Positions 19,515 through 29,124 of a DNA stretch of 49,099 nucleotides are shown piece after piece. The translations under genes and the position numbers were made by a program. Source of the DNA: Photobacterium sanguinicancri (GTDB lineage Bacteria; Pseudomonadota; Gammaproteobacteria; Enterobacterales; Vibrionaceae). The notes beneath the pieces are model-generated. The model saw only the letters and a program-made list of their open reading frames with translations, was not told the DNA's origin and made no database searches. The stretch covers positions 1 to 49,099 of the forward strand of contig NZ_NOIF01000013.1 of the NCBI RefSeq assembly GCF_002265265.1, written 5' to 3'. The number at the start of each line of letters is the position of its first letter. Positions within the stretch are counted from its first letter, which is position 1.

Positions 19515-21068
19515 ATGATGAATAAAGCCTTTTTCATCTCCCTTGGGCGGCCTTTATTGGCCGCTTTTGCGGGAGCTTTAGCGACCTTATCGTTCGCACC
19601 TTATAATATCTGGCTTCTTGCCCCTGCTTCACTCACGCTCTTTTTCTGGCTACTCCTCAATCAAAGTATTAAACGCTCGGCATTGATCGGTTTTAGCTGG
19701 GGCTTGGGTTTATTTGGCACAGGGATCAGTTGGGTTCATGTAAGCATTGACACTTTTGGTGGTATGCCAAAAATTGCCAGTGTATTCCTCATGGTTTCAC
19801 TGATCAGTTACCTTGCACTCTATCCGCTGATTTTTGGTGCTCTATTCAACCGCTTTAATCAAGGCCGTCCTTTCTACCAGCTTCTACTTAGTGGCCCGGT
19901 GTTATGGCTCTTATTAGATTGGCTACGTGGTTGGGCATTTACTGGCTTCCCGTGGCTATGGATGGGATACGGCCAACTAAACTCACCGTTCTCAGGTCTG
20001 GCACCCATTCTTGGTGTTGAAGGGATCACGCTCGCATTAGTGTTGATCAGCGCTGGTATCGTGGCGGCAATTTCCGATCGCAACTGGAAACCCTTGATGG
20101 TTCCAGCACTCGTGATAGGTTTGTCCTTGCTGGTTCATGGTGCACAATGGGTAACACCCAATTCAGATAAAACCGTCGATGTCGCCTTAGTACAAGGCAA
20201 TGTGCCGCAAGAGCTAAAATGGCTACCAAGCGAGCGCTGGCCAACGCTGATGAAGTATATCGACCTCACCCGTGAAAACTGGGATGCCGATATTATCGTT
20301 TGGCCTGAAGCTGCGATTCCCGCCTTAGAAGCACACCTTCCTTCGTTCTTACAAAACTTGGATGAAGTGGCTCGCGAGAACAACAGCACAGTGATCACTG
20401 GGGTTTTAGACCAAAAAGAAAATGGGGAGTTTTTCAATAATATCCTGACTCTCGGCCAAAATAATGACAATGGTTACGATTACGATAACGCGACCCGTTA
20501 CAGTAAACATCACCTACTGCCTTTTGGTGAGTTCGTACCGTTTGGTGATTTATTACGTCCTATTGCCCCCTTCTTTAACCTACCGATGTCCTCATTTAGT
20601 CGTGGCGACTTCGTACAGCCCAACTTAGAAGCCAACGGCTATAGTATTGCCCCCGCTTTATGCTACGAAGTCGCATTCAGTGAACAGGTTCGCCAGAACG
20701 TCAACGTTGATACTGATTTACTATTAACGCTGTCTAATGATGCGTGGTTTGGCACCTCTATTGGCCCATTCCAGCACATGGAGATCGCACAGATGCGCTC
20801 ACTCGAACTGGGTAAGCCGCTATTGCGAGCCACCAATACGGGTGTAACAGCAGTCGTTGATCATATGGGGCACATTACTAAGCAAATACCGCAATTTGAA
20901 ACTGCGGTACTGCGAGCTAAAGTTACCCCAACGGATGGCTTAACACCCTACACTAGTTTGGGAAGCTGGCCATTATATGGTTACGTATTGTGGTCCTTAG
21001 CGTTGTCGATGGTCTTAATTCGCCGTCAACGCGGAGGGTTTAGAGAGACCCAAACCGAACAACCTTAA
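19515..21068 (+). CDS. lnt: Apolipoprotein N-acyltransferase
   Basis: Lnt transfers the third acyl chain from phospholipid to the N-terminal cysteine of lipoproteins in the inner membrane. The 517-residue protein has about seven N-terminal membrane helices (residues 10-215) and a periplasmic nitrilase domain. Catalytic residues are recognisable: Glu in [11 protein letters not shown], Lys in [12 protein letters not shown] and Cys in [10 protein letters not shown] last helix lies near residue 490. Two ATG codons are in tandem at the start. It ends the miaB cluster with a strong terminator. Confidence 0.97.
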   Translation: MMNKAFFISLGRPLLAAFAGALATLSFAPYNIWLLAPASLTLFFWLLLNQSIKRSALIGFSWGLGLFGTGISWVHVSIDTFGGMPKIASVFLMVSLISYLALYPLIFGALFNRFNQGRPFYQLLLSGPVLWLLLDWLRGWAFTGFPWLWMGYGQLNSPFSGLAPILGVEGITLALVLISAGIVAAISDRNWKPLMVPALVIGLSLLVHGAQWVTPNSDKTVDVALVQGNVPQELKWLPSERWPTLMKYIDLTRENWDADIIVWPEAAIPALEAHLPSFLQNLDEVARENNSTVITGVLDQKENGEFFNNILTLGQNNDNGYDYDNATRYSKHHLLPFGEFVPFGDLLRPIAPFFNLPMSSFSRGDFVQPNLEANGYSIAPALCYEVAFSEQVRQNVNVDTDLLLTLSNDAWFGTSIGPFQHMEIAQMRSLELGKPLLRATNTGVTAVVDHMGHITKQIPQFETAVLRAKVTPTDGLTPYTSLGSWPLYGYVLWSLALSMVLIRRQRGGFRETQTEQP

Positions 21069-21078
21069 TAGCACCTTA

Positions 21079-21110
21079 AAAGACGAAGATTAACGCTTCG
21101 TCTTTTTTTT
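21079..21110 (+). terminator. Intrinsic terminator after lnt
   Basis: A 10-bp perfect stem (21079-21088 with 21096-21105), a 7-base loop and a run of eight Ts. Confidence 0.95.
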
Positions 21111-21145
21111 CATCTTGCTAAGATAGAAAGCACATTCAGTATTTA

Positions 21146-21179
21146 TACCAACCTGGGCTGTTACTTATTTAGATTGGTA
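21146..21179 (+). repeat. TACCAA...TTGGTA dyad before the SYLF gene
   Basis: TACCAA at 21146-21151 and TTGGTA at 21174-21179 form a 6-bp dyad that ends 19 bases before the ATG. A similar dyad with the same end-to-start distance precedes the protease gene. Confidence 0.45.
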
Positions 21180-21198
21180 CAACTAAAGGATTCGCACC

Positions 21199-21912
21199 AT
21201 GAAAACGGTTAACCGCTTATTTTCAATGCTAGGGGGGCTTGCACTCCTTTGCATCGCAACAGGCTCTGTCGCTAAAGAAGACATCGAAATCCGTGCTTCC
21301 CTTGAGCATTTTCAGCAAGCACAACAAACCCAGCCCTTTTTTGACTCCGCGTATGGCTACGCTATTTTCCCTTCAGTCGGTAAAGGTGGTTTCTGGGTCG
21401 GCGGTGCATACGGTACTGGCACTGTGTATAAAGCCCAAAACGTCACGGGATTTGCCAAACTGTACCAAGTTTCTGTTGGCCTTCAATTTGGAGGACAATC
21501 TTACAGTCAAATCATGTTCTTCCAAGACCAGCGATCTTACGAACGCTTTATTAGTGGTAGCTTTGAATTAGACGCCCAAGCCTCTGCTGTGGCATTAACA
21601 GAAGGCGCACAAGCACGTGCTGGGACAACAGGGGTTGGCGCTGGCTCTGGAAAGAACTTTGTCGAAGCCAATTACACTAATGGCATCGCCATTTTCACCT
21701 ACGCCAAAGGCGGTATGATGATTGAAGCGTCATTGGCAGGGCAAAAATTTAGCTATGAGCCGCTCAACGCGACCACAGAACAGGTCAAAGATCTCAATCA
21801 AAGGGATACAGACCAAGCCAAGCAAGGCGCTCCCGTCAGTGATCTGACATCACCTACGGCAAGTGATAGCGATGAACCAACCGTTATTTTGGCCCCCCCA
21901 CTAGAAGAGTAA
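21199..21912 (+). CDS. Secreted SYLF-domain (YSC84-like) protein
   Basis: This 237-residue protein has a signal peptide with probable cleavage after residue 25 (TGSVA|KEDIE), followed by a SYLF/DUF500 domain: DSAYGYAIFPSVGKGGFWVG and AYGTGTVYK, then FGGQSYSQIMFFQDQ and YTNGIAIFTYAKGGMMIEAS. SYLF domains bind phospholipids in eukaryotic proteins. The bacterial role is unknown, so a periplasmic or envelope lipid-binding role is only an inference. The C-terminal 45 residues are polar and acidic (ending LAPPLEE). AAAGGA precedes the ATG. The gene is not part of the E. coli lnt locus and appears accessory here. Confidence 0.85.
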   Translation: MKTVNRLFSMLGGLALLCIATGSVAKEDIEIRASLEHFQQAQQTQPFFDSAYGYAIFPSVGKGGFWVGGAYGTGTVYKAQNVTGFAKLYQVSVGLQFGGQSYSQIMFFQDQRSYERFISGSFELDAQASAVALTEGAQARAGTTGVGAGSGKNFVEANYTNGIAIFTYAKGGMMIEASLAGQKFSYEPLNATTEQVKDLNQRDTDQAKQGAPVSDLTSPTASDSDEPTVILAPPLEE

Positions 21913-21918
21913 GAGGTT

Positions 21919-21958
21919 GCAGGATGATAATACGACTTTCATCGTCGTATTATCCTGC
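21919..21958 (+). terminator. Probable terminator after the SYLF gene
   Basis: An imperfect stem of about 15 bp (GCAGGAT...AATACGAC with GTCGTATTATCCTGC, three-base bulge) starts 7 bases after the stop. The T-tract is weak. Confidence 0.55.
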
Positions 21959-22185
21959 CAGTTTGATTTTCAAGGCTCTATTTTATCTTGCCAATTAACA
22001 GCAAACCCAATATAAAATAGGATTAGTTGCCTTGCCTACTAGCATTACTCACCGCAAAATTCATCAAGCAGTAACATATAAAACTGAACGCACATCACCA
22101 CAAGCATAAGATCGCTTGCAACCGTTTTACTATTTCCTTGATATCGATTCCCATTCTCGTTTTTTATCCTGAAAAATAAAATAAA

Positions 22186-22266
22186 AGGAGAACACTTGGT
22201 TGGGAGGAAGACTTTCCTCATAACAATAAACCAACTTGGATAAGCCTTAGCTTGTTCTATTTGGTA
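22186..22266 (+). promoter_or_regulatory. Structured leader of the protease gene with possible 15-codon ORF
   Basis: AGGAG at 22186-22190 lies five bases before a TTG that opens a 15-codon frame ending TAA at 22243. The same stretch folds: TTGGTT (22196) can pair with AACCAA (22229), with AGGAA/TTCCT inside. AACCAA can also pair with TTGGTA at 22261-22266, which ends 19 bases before the protease ATG. The alternatives look like a switchable leader, but this is inference. Confidence 0.3.
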
Positions 22267-22285
22267 TCAAAATCAAGGATAGAAA

Positions 22286-23833
22286 ATGAGAACCATACCA
22301 ACTCTACTGGCTATGCTCATTGCGAGCAGCCCTGTTCTAGCCAATAACAACTCACTAATAACCGATCAAGTCATTGTTAAATACCGTGCTAATAGCCCAG
22401 TAATGCAGGCTGCAGCATCACCAATGGTTGATGGTATAACCCACTTACAACAAAGTATCAGTGCCGATATTCTATACCTTCGCCCAAGTGCGAACGGCAC
22501 CCACATTCTAAAAGTATCCGATCAAACGAAACTTGAAACGGTGATCGAACAGCTACAGCAAGATCCGAACATCGAATATGCCGAGGCTGACCGTATTATG
22601 TGGCCGACCGCGATCCCAAATGATCCGGGATATAATCTCCAATGGCATTATTCAGATGCGACCAGTGGCATCAATATGCCAAAAGCATGGGATGTTACAA
22701 CTGGCGGCTCAGAAGTCATTGTTGCGGTGATCGATACTGGTGTTCGTTTTGATCATCCCGACCTTATAAACAACTTACTCCCTGGCTATGATTTTATTAA
22801 GAATGCCAAAGGGGCGCGAGATAACGATGGTCGAGATAGCGATGCAACTGACGAAGGTGATTGGTTAGTTGCGGGTCAATGTGGTCAAAACTATCCGCCA
22901 CAAGATAGAAACTCATCGTGGCATGGTACTCATGTTGCGGGCACCATCGCGGCGGAGGGTAACAATAGCCAAGGCGTGACTGGTGTGGCTTGGAATACCC
23001 GTATCGTCCCCGTGCGAGTCCTTGGTGCCTGTGGTGGCTACACCTCTGATATTACCGATGGAATGCGCTGGGCTGCAGGCTTGCCTGTTCCCAACACACC
23101 AGCCAATCCATACCCAGCTCAAGTCCTAAATTTAAGTCTTGGTGGCCAAGGAGCTTGTGGCTATGCTTACCAACAAGCCGTTAATGATGTCCGAGCGAAA
23201 GGCGCCACCATTGTCGTGGCAGCAGGTAATGACAACCTAAATGTCCGCGATTTTAGCCCAGGTAACTGCCAAGGCATTATCTCGGTTGCTTCCAATAACA
23301 AGGAAGGAAATCGTGCATTCTATTCAAACTATGGCGATCTCATTGATATCACAGCGCCAGGCGGCGGTCGCTCTGGTGGGATCCTATCCACTTTTAACGC
23401 AGGCAAACGCCAAGCGGGCGAAAACAACTATAGCTACTCAATGGGCACCAGTATGGCTACCCCACATGTAGCAGGTATCGCCGCACTCATGTATTCACTC
23501 GATTCCAGCCTAACGCCAGATCAAGTTGAGCAATATATCACCGAAACATCGCGTCCATTCCCTGCTGGTAGCAGCTGTAATACCTCAGAGTGTGGTACAG
23601 GTATTGCCGATACTTTTGCGGCTTTACAGCGAGTGAAAGGGATCACACCAGAGCCGGGGACAGTTGATTGCAGTACATTACAGCAATGGTCACCTAGCAA
23701 TGTGTATCAAGCTGGCGCTCAAGCACAGCAAAATGGTCTCGCCTATCAAGCTCAATGGTGGACTCAAAACCAATCCCCGATAGATAACCACACCAATTGG
23801 GCCGTATGGACCAAGCTGGGTCAGTGTAAATAA
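22286..23833 (+). CDS. Secreted subtilisin-like (S8) serine protease with chitin-binding-type C-terminus
   Basis: This 515-residue extracellular protease precursor starts with a signal peptide (MRTIPTLLAMLIASSPVLA|NNN). A propeptide-inhibitor-like region follows (QVIVKYRANS ... NIEYAEADRIM). The S8 catalytic domain runs from about residue 130 to 455, with Asp150 in VIDTGVRFDHPDL, His213 in SSWHGTHVAGT, Asn in VAAGNDN and Ser389 in MGTSMATPHVAG. The last 50 residues (SPSNVYQAGAQAQQNGLAY, AQWWTQNQSP, VWTKLGQC) match the carbohydrate-binding module 5/12 pattern of chitinases. A role in degrading chitin-associated protein is inferred. AAGGAT precedes the ATG. Confidence 0.92.
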   Translation: MRTIPTLLAMLIASSPVLANNNSLITDQVIVKYRANSPVMQAAASPMVDGITHLQQSISADILYLRPSANGTHILKVSDQTKLETVIEQLQQDPNIEYAEADRIMWPTAIPNDPGYNLQWHYSDATSGINMPKAWDVTTGGSEVIVAVIDTGVRFDHPDLINNLLPGYDFIKNAKGARDNDGRDSDATDEGDWLVAGQCGQNYPPQDRNSSWHGTHVAGTIAAEGNNSQGVTGVAWNTRIVPVRVLGACGGYTSDITDGMRWAAGLPVPNTPANPYPAQVLNLSLGGQGACGYAYQQAVNDVRAKGATIVVAAGNDNLNVRDFSPGNCQGIISVASNNKEGNRAFYSNYGDLIDITAPGGGRSGGILSTFNAGKRQAGENNYSYSMGTSMATPHVAGIAALMYSLDSSLTPDQVEQYITETSRPFPAGSSCNTSECGTGIADTFAALQRVKGITPEPGTVDCSTLQQWSPSNVYQAGAQAQQNGLAYQAQWWTQNQSPIDNHTNWAVWTKLGQCK

Positions 23834-23858
23834 AACTCAAATTAGAACCTGAACGAAC

Positions 23859-23880
23859 AAGCGGGCTTAATCGCCCGCTT
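23859..23880 (+). terminator. Probable terminator after the protease
   Basis: An 8-bp stem AAGCGGGC/GCCCGCTT with a 6-base loop, followed only by TTATATT. It may also serve ybeL from the other side. Confidence 0.6.
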
Positions 23881-23919
23881 TATATTCACGCCTAAATGCA
23901 AAACTAAGTTAAGGCCTAA

Positions 23920-24402
23920 CTATGGTGATAAGGGCTGGCGGGTAAATTGCTCGTGCCCACAGCGCACACAAGGCTCTAAACGCTTCACATGGGTATACAT
24001 TTGATGATGACCACAATGTTCGCAAACTAAATTACCCAGACCGATAATTTCTCCAGCTTGATAGACGCCTTGGTGCTGAATATCGCCCATCACCTCGCGC
24101 CACTCTAATTGGGTTTTATCGGTAATTTCAGCTAAACCACTCCAAATTGTTTCCGATACAGCCTGATAAAATGGGCTTTCATCAAAAGGCTCTGAACTTT
24201 CTTCTACGTTTTGACCAAATTCAGCCAAATCACGCTTTAGATACGCCGAGATCAATGCTAACTCATCCTTGGTCATATCACTGGCGGCTTGACGGTATTT
24301 CTCTGTAGTTTCAACCCATTGCTGAAGCTCTTCGGGACTATGCTTTAAGGCTTCAGTTACTTTCTCAAGTAGTGCTTCATATTCTGCTTTTTGCTTCGCC
24401 AT
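23920..24402 (-). CDS. ybeL: Zinc-ribbon protein YbeL (DUF1451)
   Basis: This 160-residue cytosolic protein of unknown function has a helical N-terminal part (about residues 1-110, rich in Glu and Lys) and a C-terminal zinc ribbon: CEHCGHHQ and CVRCGHEQ supply four cysteines. The start at 24402 is set by a perfect AGGAGG six bases upstream; a longer frame to 24432 lacks one. It is divergent from leuS, close to its place near leuS in E. coli. Confidence 0.9.
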   Translation of the reverse strand: MAKQKAEYEALLEKVTEALKHSPEELQQWVETTEKYRQAASDMTKDELALISAYLKRDLAEFGQNVEESSEPFDESPFYQAVSETIWSGLAEITDKTQLEWREVMGDIQHQGVYQAGEIIGLGNLVCEHCGHHQMYTHVKRLEPCVRCGHEQFTRQPLSP

Positions 24403-24503
24403 ATGTACCTCCTCCCCTTGAACCGACAACACAAGTCACTCAAAACACCGTATAAGGCAGAGATAAAGCAACAATAACTGTATCGAATGACCCTCAGCTA
24501 TTG

Positions 24504-24532
24504 TTGACACCTTTACCTTTAGTTATTCTATG
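24504..24532 (+). promoter_or_regulatory. Candidate leuS promoter
   Basis: TTGACA at 24504-24509 is a perfect -35 box. The -10 is poor: TTCTAT (16-base spacer) or TCTATG (17). About 55 bases separate it from the leuS start. Confidence 0.45.
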
Positions 24533-24585
24533 TCGATTATATTGAATGTGTTTGTACTCAACTCACAAAATCCTGGATGTCATCG

Positions 24586-27162
24586 ATGCAAGAACAATAT
24601 CGCCCACAGGACATTGAACAGAAAGTTCAAGAACACTGGGACAACAACAAGACCTTTGTTGTAAGTGAAGACCCTAATAAAGAAAAATTCTACTGTCTCT
24701 CCATGTTCCCGTACCCAAGCGGTCGACTGCACATGGGTCACGTTCGTAACTACACCATCGGTGATGTTGTTTCTCGTTACCAGCGTCTGCAAGGCAAAAA
24801 CGTCATGCAACCAATCGGTTGGGATGCATTCGGCCTACCAGCAGAAAACGCAGCGGTTAAGAACAACACAGCACCAGCACCATGGACTTATGAAAACATT
24901 GAGTACATGAAGAACCAGCTTAAATCGCTAGGCTTGGGTTACGACTGGAGCCGTGAGTTCGCAACTTGTACGCCTGAGTACTACCGTTGGGAACAAGAGT
25001 TTTTCACTAAGCTTTACAATAAAGGCTTGGTTTACAAGAAGACCTCTTCTGTAAACTGGTGTCCGAATGACCAAACTGTACTGGCTAACGAGCAAGTAGA
25101 AGATGGTTGCTGTTGGCGTTGTGATACGCCTGTAGAGCAGAAAAAAATTCCACAGTGGTTCATTAAGATCACTGAATACGCACAAGAGCTACTTGACGAT
25201 CTAGACAACCTTGACGGTTGGCCTGACATGGTGAAAACCATGCAGCGCAACTGGATTGGCCGCTCTGAAGGTGTTGAGCTATCTTTCGCTGTTAACGGCG
25301 AAGAAGCACCACTAGAAGTATACACAACGCGTCCAGACACCCTTATGGGCGTTTCTTACGTTGGTATTGCTGCAGGTCACCCACTTGCAGAGAAAGCGTC
25401 TCAGAACAACCCTACGCTTGCTGCATTCGTTGATGAATGTCGTAACACCAAAGTTGCTGAAGCTGAACTAGCAACAATGGAAAAGAAAGGGATGGATACT
25501 GGCCTAACGGCTATCCACCCGCTTAACGGTCGCGTTGTCCCTGTTTACGTCGCTAACTTCGTTCTAATGGATTACGGCACAGGTGCGGTAATGGCGGTTC
25601 CTGCTCACGATCAACGTGACTACGAATTCGCCACTAAATACGGCATCGATATCATTCCAGTAATCAAACCAGAAGACGGTTCTGATATGGACGTATCTGA
25701 AGCGGCTTACACTGAAAAAGGTGTACTGTTTGATTCTGGCGAATTTGACGGCCTAACATTCCAAGCAGCATTCGATGCAATTGCAGCGAAGCTTGAAGCG
25801 GAAGGTAAAGGTAAGAAGACAGTTAACTTCCGTCTACGTGACTGGGGTGTTTCTCGTCAACGTTACTGGGGCGCACCAATCCCAATGGTAACGACAGAAG
25901 ACGGCCAAGTTCACCCAGTTCCAGCGGATCAACTGCCAGTTATCCTACCGGAAGACGTGGTAATGGACGGCGTAACTAGTCCAATTAAAGCGGATAAAGA
26001 GTGGGCAAAAACCACCTTTAACGGCGAACCAGCATTACGTGAAACCGATACCTTTGATACTTTCATGGAATCATCTTGGTACTACGCACGTTACTGTTCT
26101 CCACAAGCTGATGACATTCTAGATCCAGAAAAAGCGAACTACTGGCTACCAGTCGATCAGTACGTTGGTGGTATCGAGCACGCTTGTATGCACCTACTGT
26201 ACTCGCGCTTCTTCCACAAATTGCTACGTGACGCAGGTTACGTAACATCTGACGAGCCGTTCAAGCAGCTTCTTTGTCAAGGTATGGTACTAGCAGATGC
26301 TTTCTACCACACTAACGATAAAGGCACCAAAGAGTGGATCGCACCGACTGATGTTGAAATCGAACGTGACAGCAAAGGTCGCATCGAGAAAGCAGTCGAT
26401 AACCAAGGCCGCGATGTAACGCACTCAGGCATGATCAAAATGTCTAAGTCGAAAAACAACGGTATCGACCCACAAGAGATGGTAGACAAATACGGTGCAG
26501 ATACCGTGCGTCTATTCATGATGTTTGCATCACCTGCAGACATGACACTTGAGTGGCAAGAGTCTGGTGTTGAAGGTGCTAACCGCTTCCTGAAACGTGT
26601 TTGGAAACTGGTTAACGAGCACGCATCAAAAGGCGCAGCTGAAACTGTTGACGTTAGCGCACTATCTTCTGCTCAGAAAGTACTTCGTCGTGATGTTCAT
26701 AAGACCATTGCAAAAGTAAGCGATGATATTGGCCGTCGTCAGACATTCAATACCGCGATTGCTGCAATCATGGAATTGATGAACAAGCTAGCGAAAGCGC
26801 CTCAAGAATCTGTGCAAGATCGTGCAATTCTAGATGAAGCACTTAAAGCCGTCGTACGTATGCTTTACCCTATGACACCACACATTTCTTACGAGATGTG
26901 GGAAGCGCTAGGTGAATCAAACGTTGACTCTGCAACATGGCCTACTTTCGACGAAGCTGCACTCGTTGAAGATGAGAAAACCATCGTGGTTATGATCAAC
27001 GGTAAATTACGTGCGAAACTGACAGTTGCCGCTGATGCAACTGAAGAGCAAGTAAAAGAGCTTGGTCTTAACGATGAAAACGCAGTGAAATTCCTTGATG
27101 GCCTAACCATACGTAAAGTTATTTACGTACCTGGTAAGCTACTGAACATCGTTGCGAACTAA
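24586..27162 (+). CDS. leuS: Leucyl-tRNA synthetase
   Basis: LeuRS charges tRNA-Leu, including the three UAG isoacceptor copies in this window. The ATG at 24586 ([13 protein letters not shown]) matches the family start and has GGA eight bases upstream; an ATG at 24577 adds three residues. The 858-residue class I enzyme has the HIGH motif as HMGH in [12 protein letters not shown], a zinc-binding-like CC/C segment (GCCWRCD), the CP1 editing domain ([13 protein letters not shown]), and KMSKS near residue 620. The C-terminal tRNA-binding domain is complete. It is followed by a terminator. Confidence 0.98.
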   Translation: MQEQYRPQDIEQKVQEHWDNNKTFVVSEDPNKEKFYCLSMFPYPSGRLHMGHVRNYTIGDVVSRYQRLQGKNVMQPIGWDAFGLPAENAAVKNNTAPAPWTYENIEYMKNQLKSLGLGYDWSREFATCTPEYYRWEQEFFTKLYNKGLVYKKTSSVNWCPNDQTVLANEQVEDGCCWRCDTPVEQKKIPQWFIKITEYAQELLDDLDNLDGWPDMVKTMQRNWIGRSEGVELSFAVNGEEAPLEVYTTRPDTLMGVSYVGIAAGHPLAEKASQNNPTLAAFVDECRNTKVAEAELATMEKKGMDTGLTAIHPLNGRVVPVYVANFVLMDYGTGAVMAVPAHDQRDYEFATKYGIDIIPVIKPEDGSDMDVSEAAYTEKGVLFDSGEFDGLTFQAAFDAIAAKLEAEGKGKKTVNFRLRDWGVSRQRYWGAPIPMVTTEDGQVHPVPADQLPVILPEDVVMDGVTSPIKADKEWAKTTFNGEPALRETDTFDTFMESSWYYARYCSPQADDILDPEKANYWLPVDQYVGGIEHACMHLLYSRFFHKLLRDAGYVTSDEPFKQLLCQGMVLADAFYHTNDKGTKEWIAPTDVEIERDSKGRIEKAVDNQGRDVTHSGMIKMSKSKNNGIDPQEMVDKYGADTVRLFMMFASPADMTLEWQESGVEGANRFLKRVWKLVNEHASKGAAETVDVSALSSAQKVLRRDVHKTIAKVSDDIGRRQTFNTAIAAIMELMNKLAKAPQESVQDRAILDEALKAVVRMLYPMTPHISYEMWEALGESNVDSATWPTFDEAALVEDEKTIVVMINGKLRAKLTVAADATEEQVKELGLNDENAVKFLDGLTIRKVIYVPGKLLNIVAN

Positions 27163-27183
27163 GTTCACAACCTGATGACAGAC

Positions 27184-27210
27184 TATCCCCGCTCAGGCGG
27201 GGATATTTTT
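27184..27210 (+). terminator. Intrinsic terminator after leuS
   Basis: A 9-bp perfect stem TATCCCCGC/GCGGGGATA with a TCAG loop, followed by five Ts. Confidence 0.92.
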
Positions 27211-27311
27211 ATCTAGCATCGCTATAGCAACTACCTGTCATATCAAGGTACAAATCAGATTGATTTCCCGCTATAGTCGATAAGTTTTCACTCTACTTAG
27301 GAGCTAATTTG

Positions 27312-27989
27312 GTGAAGGCTTTCTTTTCTCTAAAAAGCACCCTTAGACTACTTACGGTCGCCCTACTTTCTCTTACTGTGTCTGCGTGTGGTTTCCATTT
27401 GCGTGGTACTTACATGCTACCTGATGAAATCGCCAAACTATCACTGACTAGCTTTGACCAATACGGGCAACTCACCCGCTTGGTAAAATCACAATTCAAG
27501 TTGCATGGTATTGAAGCCGTGCCACCATCTGCGACAGTCTCTAACCTTCACTTAATCGGTGAAAGTGACGGCGAACGCACACTATCGCTATATCAAAACA
27601 GCCGTGCCGCTGAGTACGAACTCAATTATTCAGTACGCTACAGTATTACGATTCCTAATAAAGCCAGTAAAACATTCTCAACGAAGGTAACCCGTACTTT
27701 CCTTGATAACCCTTTAACTGCACTAGCAAAATCGGTTGAACGAGATATGATCAAAGACGAAATGCGTGAACAAGCATCGCGTCAAATATTACGTCAGATG
27801 GCTCGTTTGACAGCAACGATGGAAACACTCGACGAACAAGAGCTCGAAGCTAAACTAGCCGAGATGGAAGATACCAAAGCGGAAGATATGCCCGCTTCAA
27901 ACACGTATAACAGCACCAACACTGTCAACACAGAGGAAGTGAGTACAGTGGAACCCGCAGAAGGCGAGGTAGGCACTAGCCAACCATGA
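27312..27989 (+). CDS. lptE: LPS-assembly lipoprotein LptE
   Basis: LptE is an outer-membrane lipoprotein that plugs the LptD barrel and completes the lipopolysaccharide exporter. A GTG at 27312 with AGGAG eight bases upstream is preferred over TTG at 27309. The signal peptide ends in VSAC, making Cys26 the lipidated residue, followed by GFHLRGTY. The 225-residue protein is longer than E. coli LptE (193 from memory) because of a C-terminal tail of about 45 polar, acidic residues (LDEQELEAKLAEMEDTKAE onward). Its stop overlaps the holA start (ATGA). Confidence 0.93.
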   Translation: MKAFFSLKSTLRLLTVALLSLTVSACGFHLRGTYMLPDEIAKLSLTSFDQYGQLTRLVKSQFKLHGIEAVPPSATVSNLHLIGESDGERTLSLYQNSRAAEYELNYSVRYSITIPNKASKTFSTKVTRTFLDNPLTALAKSVERDMIKDEMREQASRQILRQMARLTATMETLDEQELEAKLAEMEDTKAEDMPASNTYNSTNTVNTEEVSTVEPAEGEVGTSQP

Positions 27990-29017
27990 GAGTTTACCCA
28001 GAACAACTGACACAGCAGCTCAAAAAAGGGCTGTGTCAATCCTACCTGTTATTTGGCAATGAACCGCTACTGAAGCAGGAATGTGGCGATCAGATTAAAC
28101 AAATCGCGCAGCAACAAGGTTTTGATGAGCGTCATAGCTTCACCATAGATCATCAGCTTGATTGGAACCTAGTGCTCGATTGCTGTAACGCAATGAGTCT
28201 TTTTGCTGCACGTCAAATCATCGAGCTTGAGATCCCAGAATCTGGCTTAAACGTGAATCAAGCCAAATCATTGCTGGAAATCTGTGACAGCTTACACAGC
28301 GATATTCTGTTATTAATCACAGGACCCCGCATAAATAAAAAGCAAGAATCAACCAAGTGGTTTAAAGCACTCGATAGTCAGGGACTGTATCTTCCTTGTA
28401 ATACGCCAGACCCTCGCCACTTACCTCGCTTTATCCAAGCTCGGTGCCAACAATTAAACCTTAAAGCTGATCACGAGTCGATTCAGATGTTGGCTCAATG
28501 GCATGAAGGCAACATGCTGGCATTAGCGCAAAGCCTACAGAAACTGACTTTACTCTACCCTGATGGCGAACTTACTATTGTTCGTTTAGAAGAAGCCTTA
28601 AGCCGCCATAATCACTACACGCCATTTCAGCTCGTTGATGCGGTTTTAGCTGGCCAAGCAAAGCGCAGCCAGCGCGTATTGCGTCAACTTGAAGGGGAAG
28701 GGATTGAAGCGACTATTATTTTACGGACATTGCAGCGCGAATTAACACAGCTGTACAAGATGCAAGAGATGGGTAAGAAAGGCACGCCGCTTAACATTAT
28801 TTTCGAGCAGTTTCGCGTATGGCAAAACCGTCGTGAAATTTATATCGGCGCCCTGCATCGGTTACCTTATGCCAGAGTCGTCAGCTTGCTACGTTTATTG
28901 ACCCAACTTGAGATCCAAGTGAAAACGGATTTTGATACTAAACCTTGGCCAGCACTGAGTGCGCTCTGCGCTGAGATGTGCGGGATAAGCACCCATACCG
29001 AACCTACACCTTTTTAG
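27986..29017 (+). CDS. holA: DNA polymerase III delta subunit
   Basis: HolA is the clamp-loader subunit that opens the beta sliding clamp. The 343-residue protein has the standard three-domain length, with SYLLFGNEPLLKQECGDQI near the N-terminus and the clamp-binding region SLFAARQIIELEIPE. It overlaps lptE by four bases, so it is translationally coupled. In E. coli nadD follows; here the next gene is rsfS after 107 bases. Confidence 0.95.
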   Translation: MRVYPEQLTQQLKKGLCQSYLLFGNEPLLKQECGDQIKQIAQQQGFDERHSFTIDHQLDWNLVLDCCNAMSLFAARQIIELEIPESGLNVNQAKSLLEICDSLHSDILLLITGPRINKKQESTKWFKALDSQGLYLPCNTPDPRHLPRFIQARCQQLNLKADHESIQMLAQWHEGNMLALAQSLQKLTLLYPDGELTIVRLEEALSRHNHYTPFQLVDAVLAGQAKRSQRVLRQLEGEGIEATIILRTLQRELTQLYKMQEMGKKGTPLNIIFEQFRVWQNRREIYIGALHRLPYARVVSLLRLLTQLEIQVKTDFDTKPWPALSALCAEMCGISTHTEPTPF

Positions 29018-29042
29018 TGCTTGTGTCGGATCAGGCAGTGCG

Positions 29043-29051
29043 TGTTATACT
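29043..29051 (+). promoter_or_regulatory. Candidate extended -10 promoter of rsfS-rlmH-mrdA-rodA-rlpA
   Basis: TGTTATACT is an extended -10 element (TGn plus TATACT) with no clear -35 box. It lies between holA and rsfS, about 75 bases before the rsfS start. Confidence 0.5.
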
Positions 29052-29124
29052 GCGCCGCTAAATTGTGACTTAGATCGATTTGTCGCAAACTTTTTATTTA
29101 TTATCACCAAACGAGGGGATTCCT

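Larger units (their letters stand above)
21913..22285 (+). other. Intergenic region before the protease
   Basis: These 373 bases hold the SYLF-gene hairpin, an AT-rich central part and the protease leader. A possible promoter is TTGCAA (22116) with TGATAT after 17 bases (22139). The last 100 bases carry the leader elements listed separately. Confidence 0.5.

Noticed and set aside
24433-24585. Possible leucine-responsive T-box or attenuator before leuS
   Set aside because: No specifier loop, T-box sequence, leucine-rich leader peptide or terminator was found in the spacer.
29080-29124. A 15-residue N-terminal extension of RsfS
   Set aside because: The TTG at 29125 has a near-perfect Shine-Dalgarno and gives the family length; the extension overlaps it.
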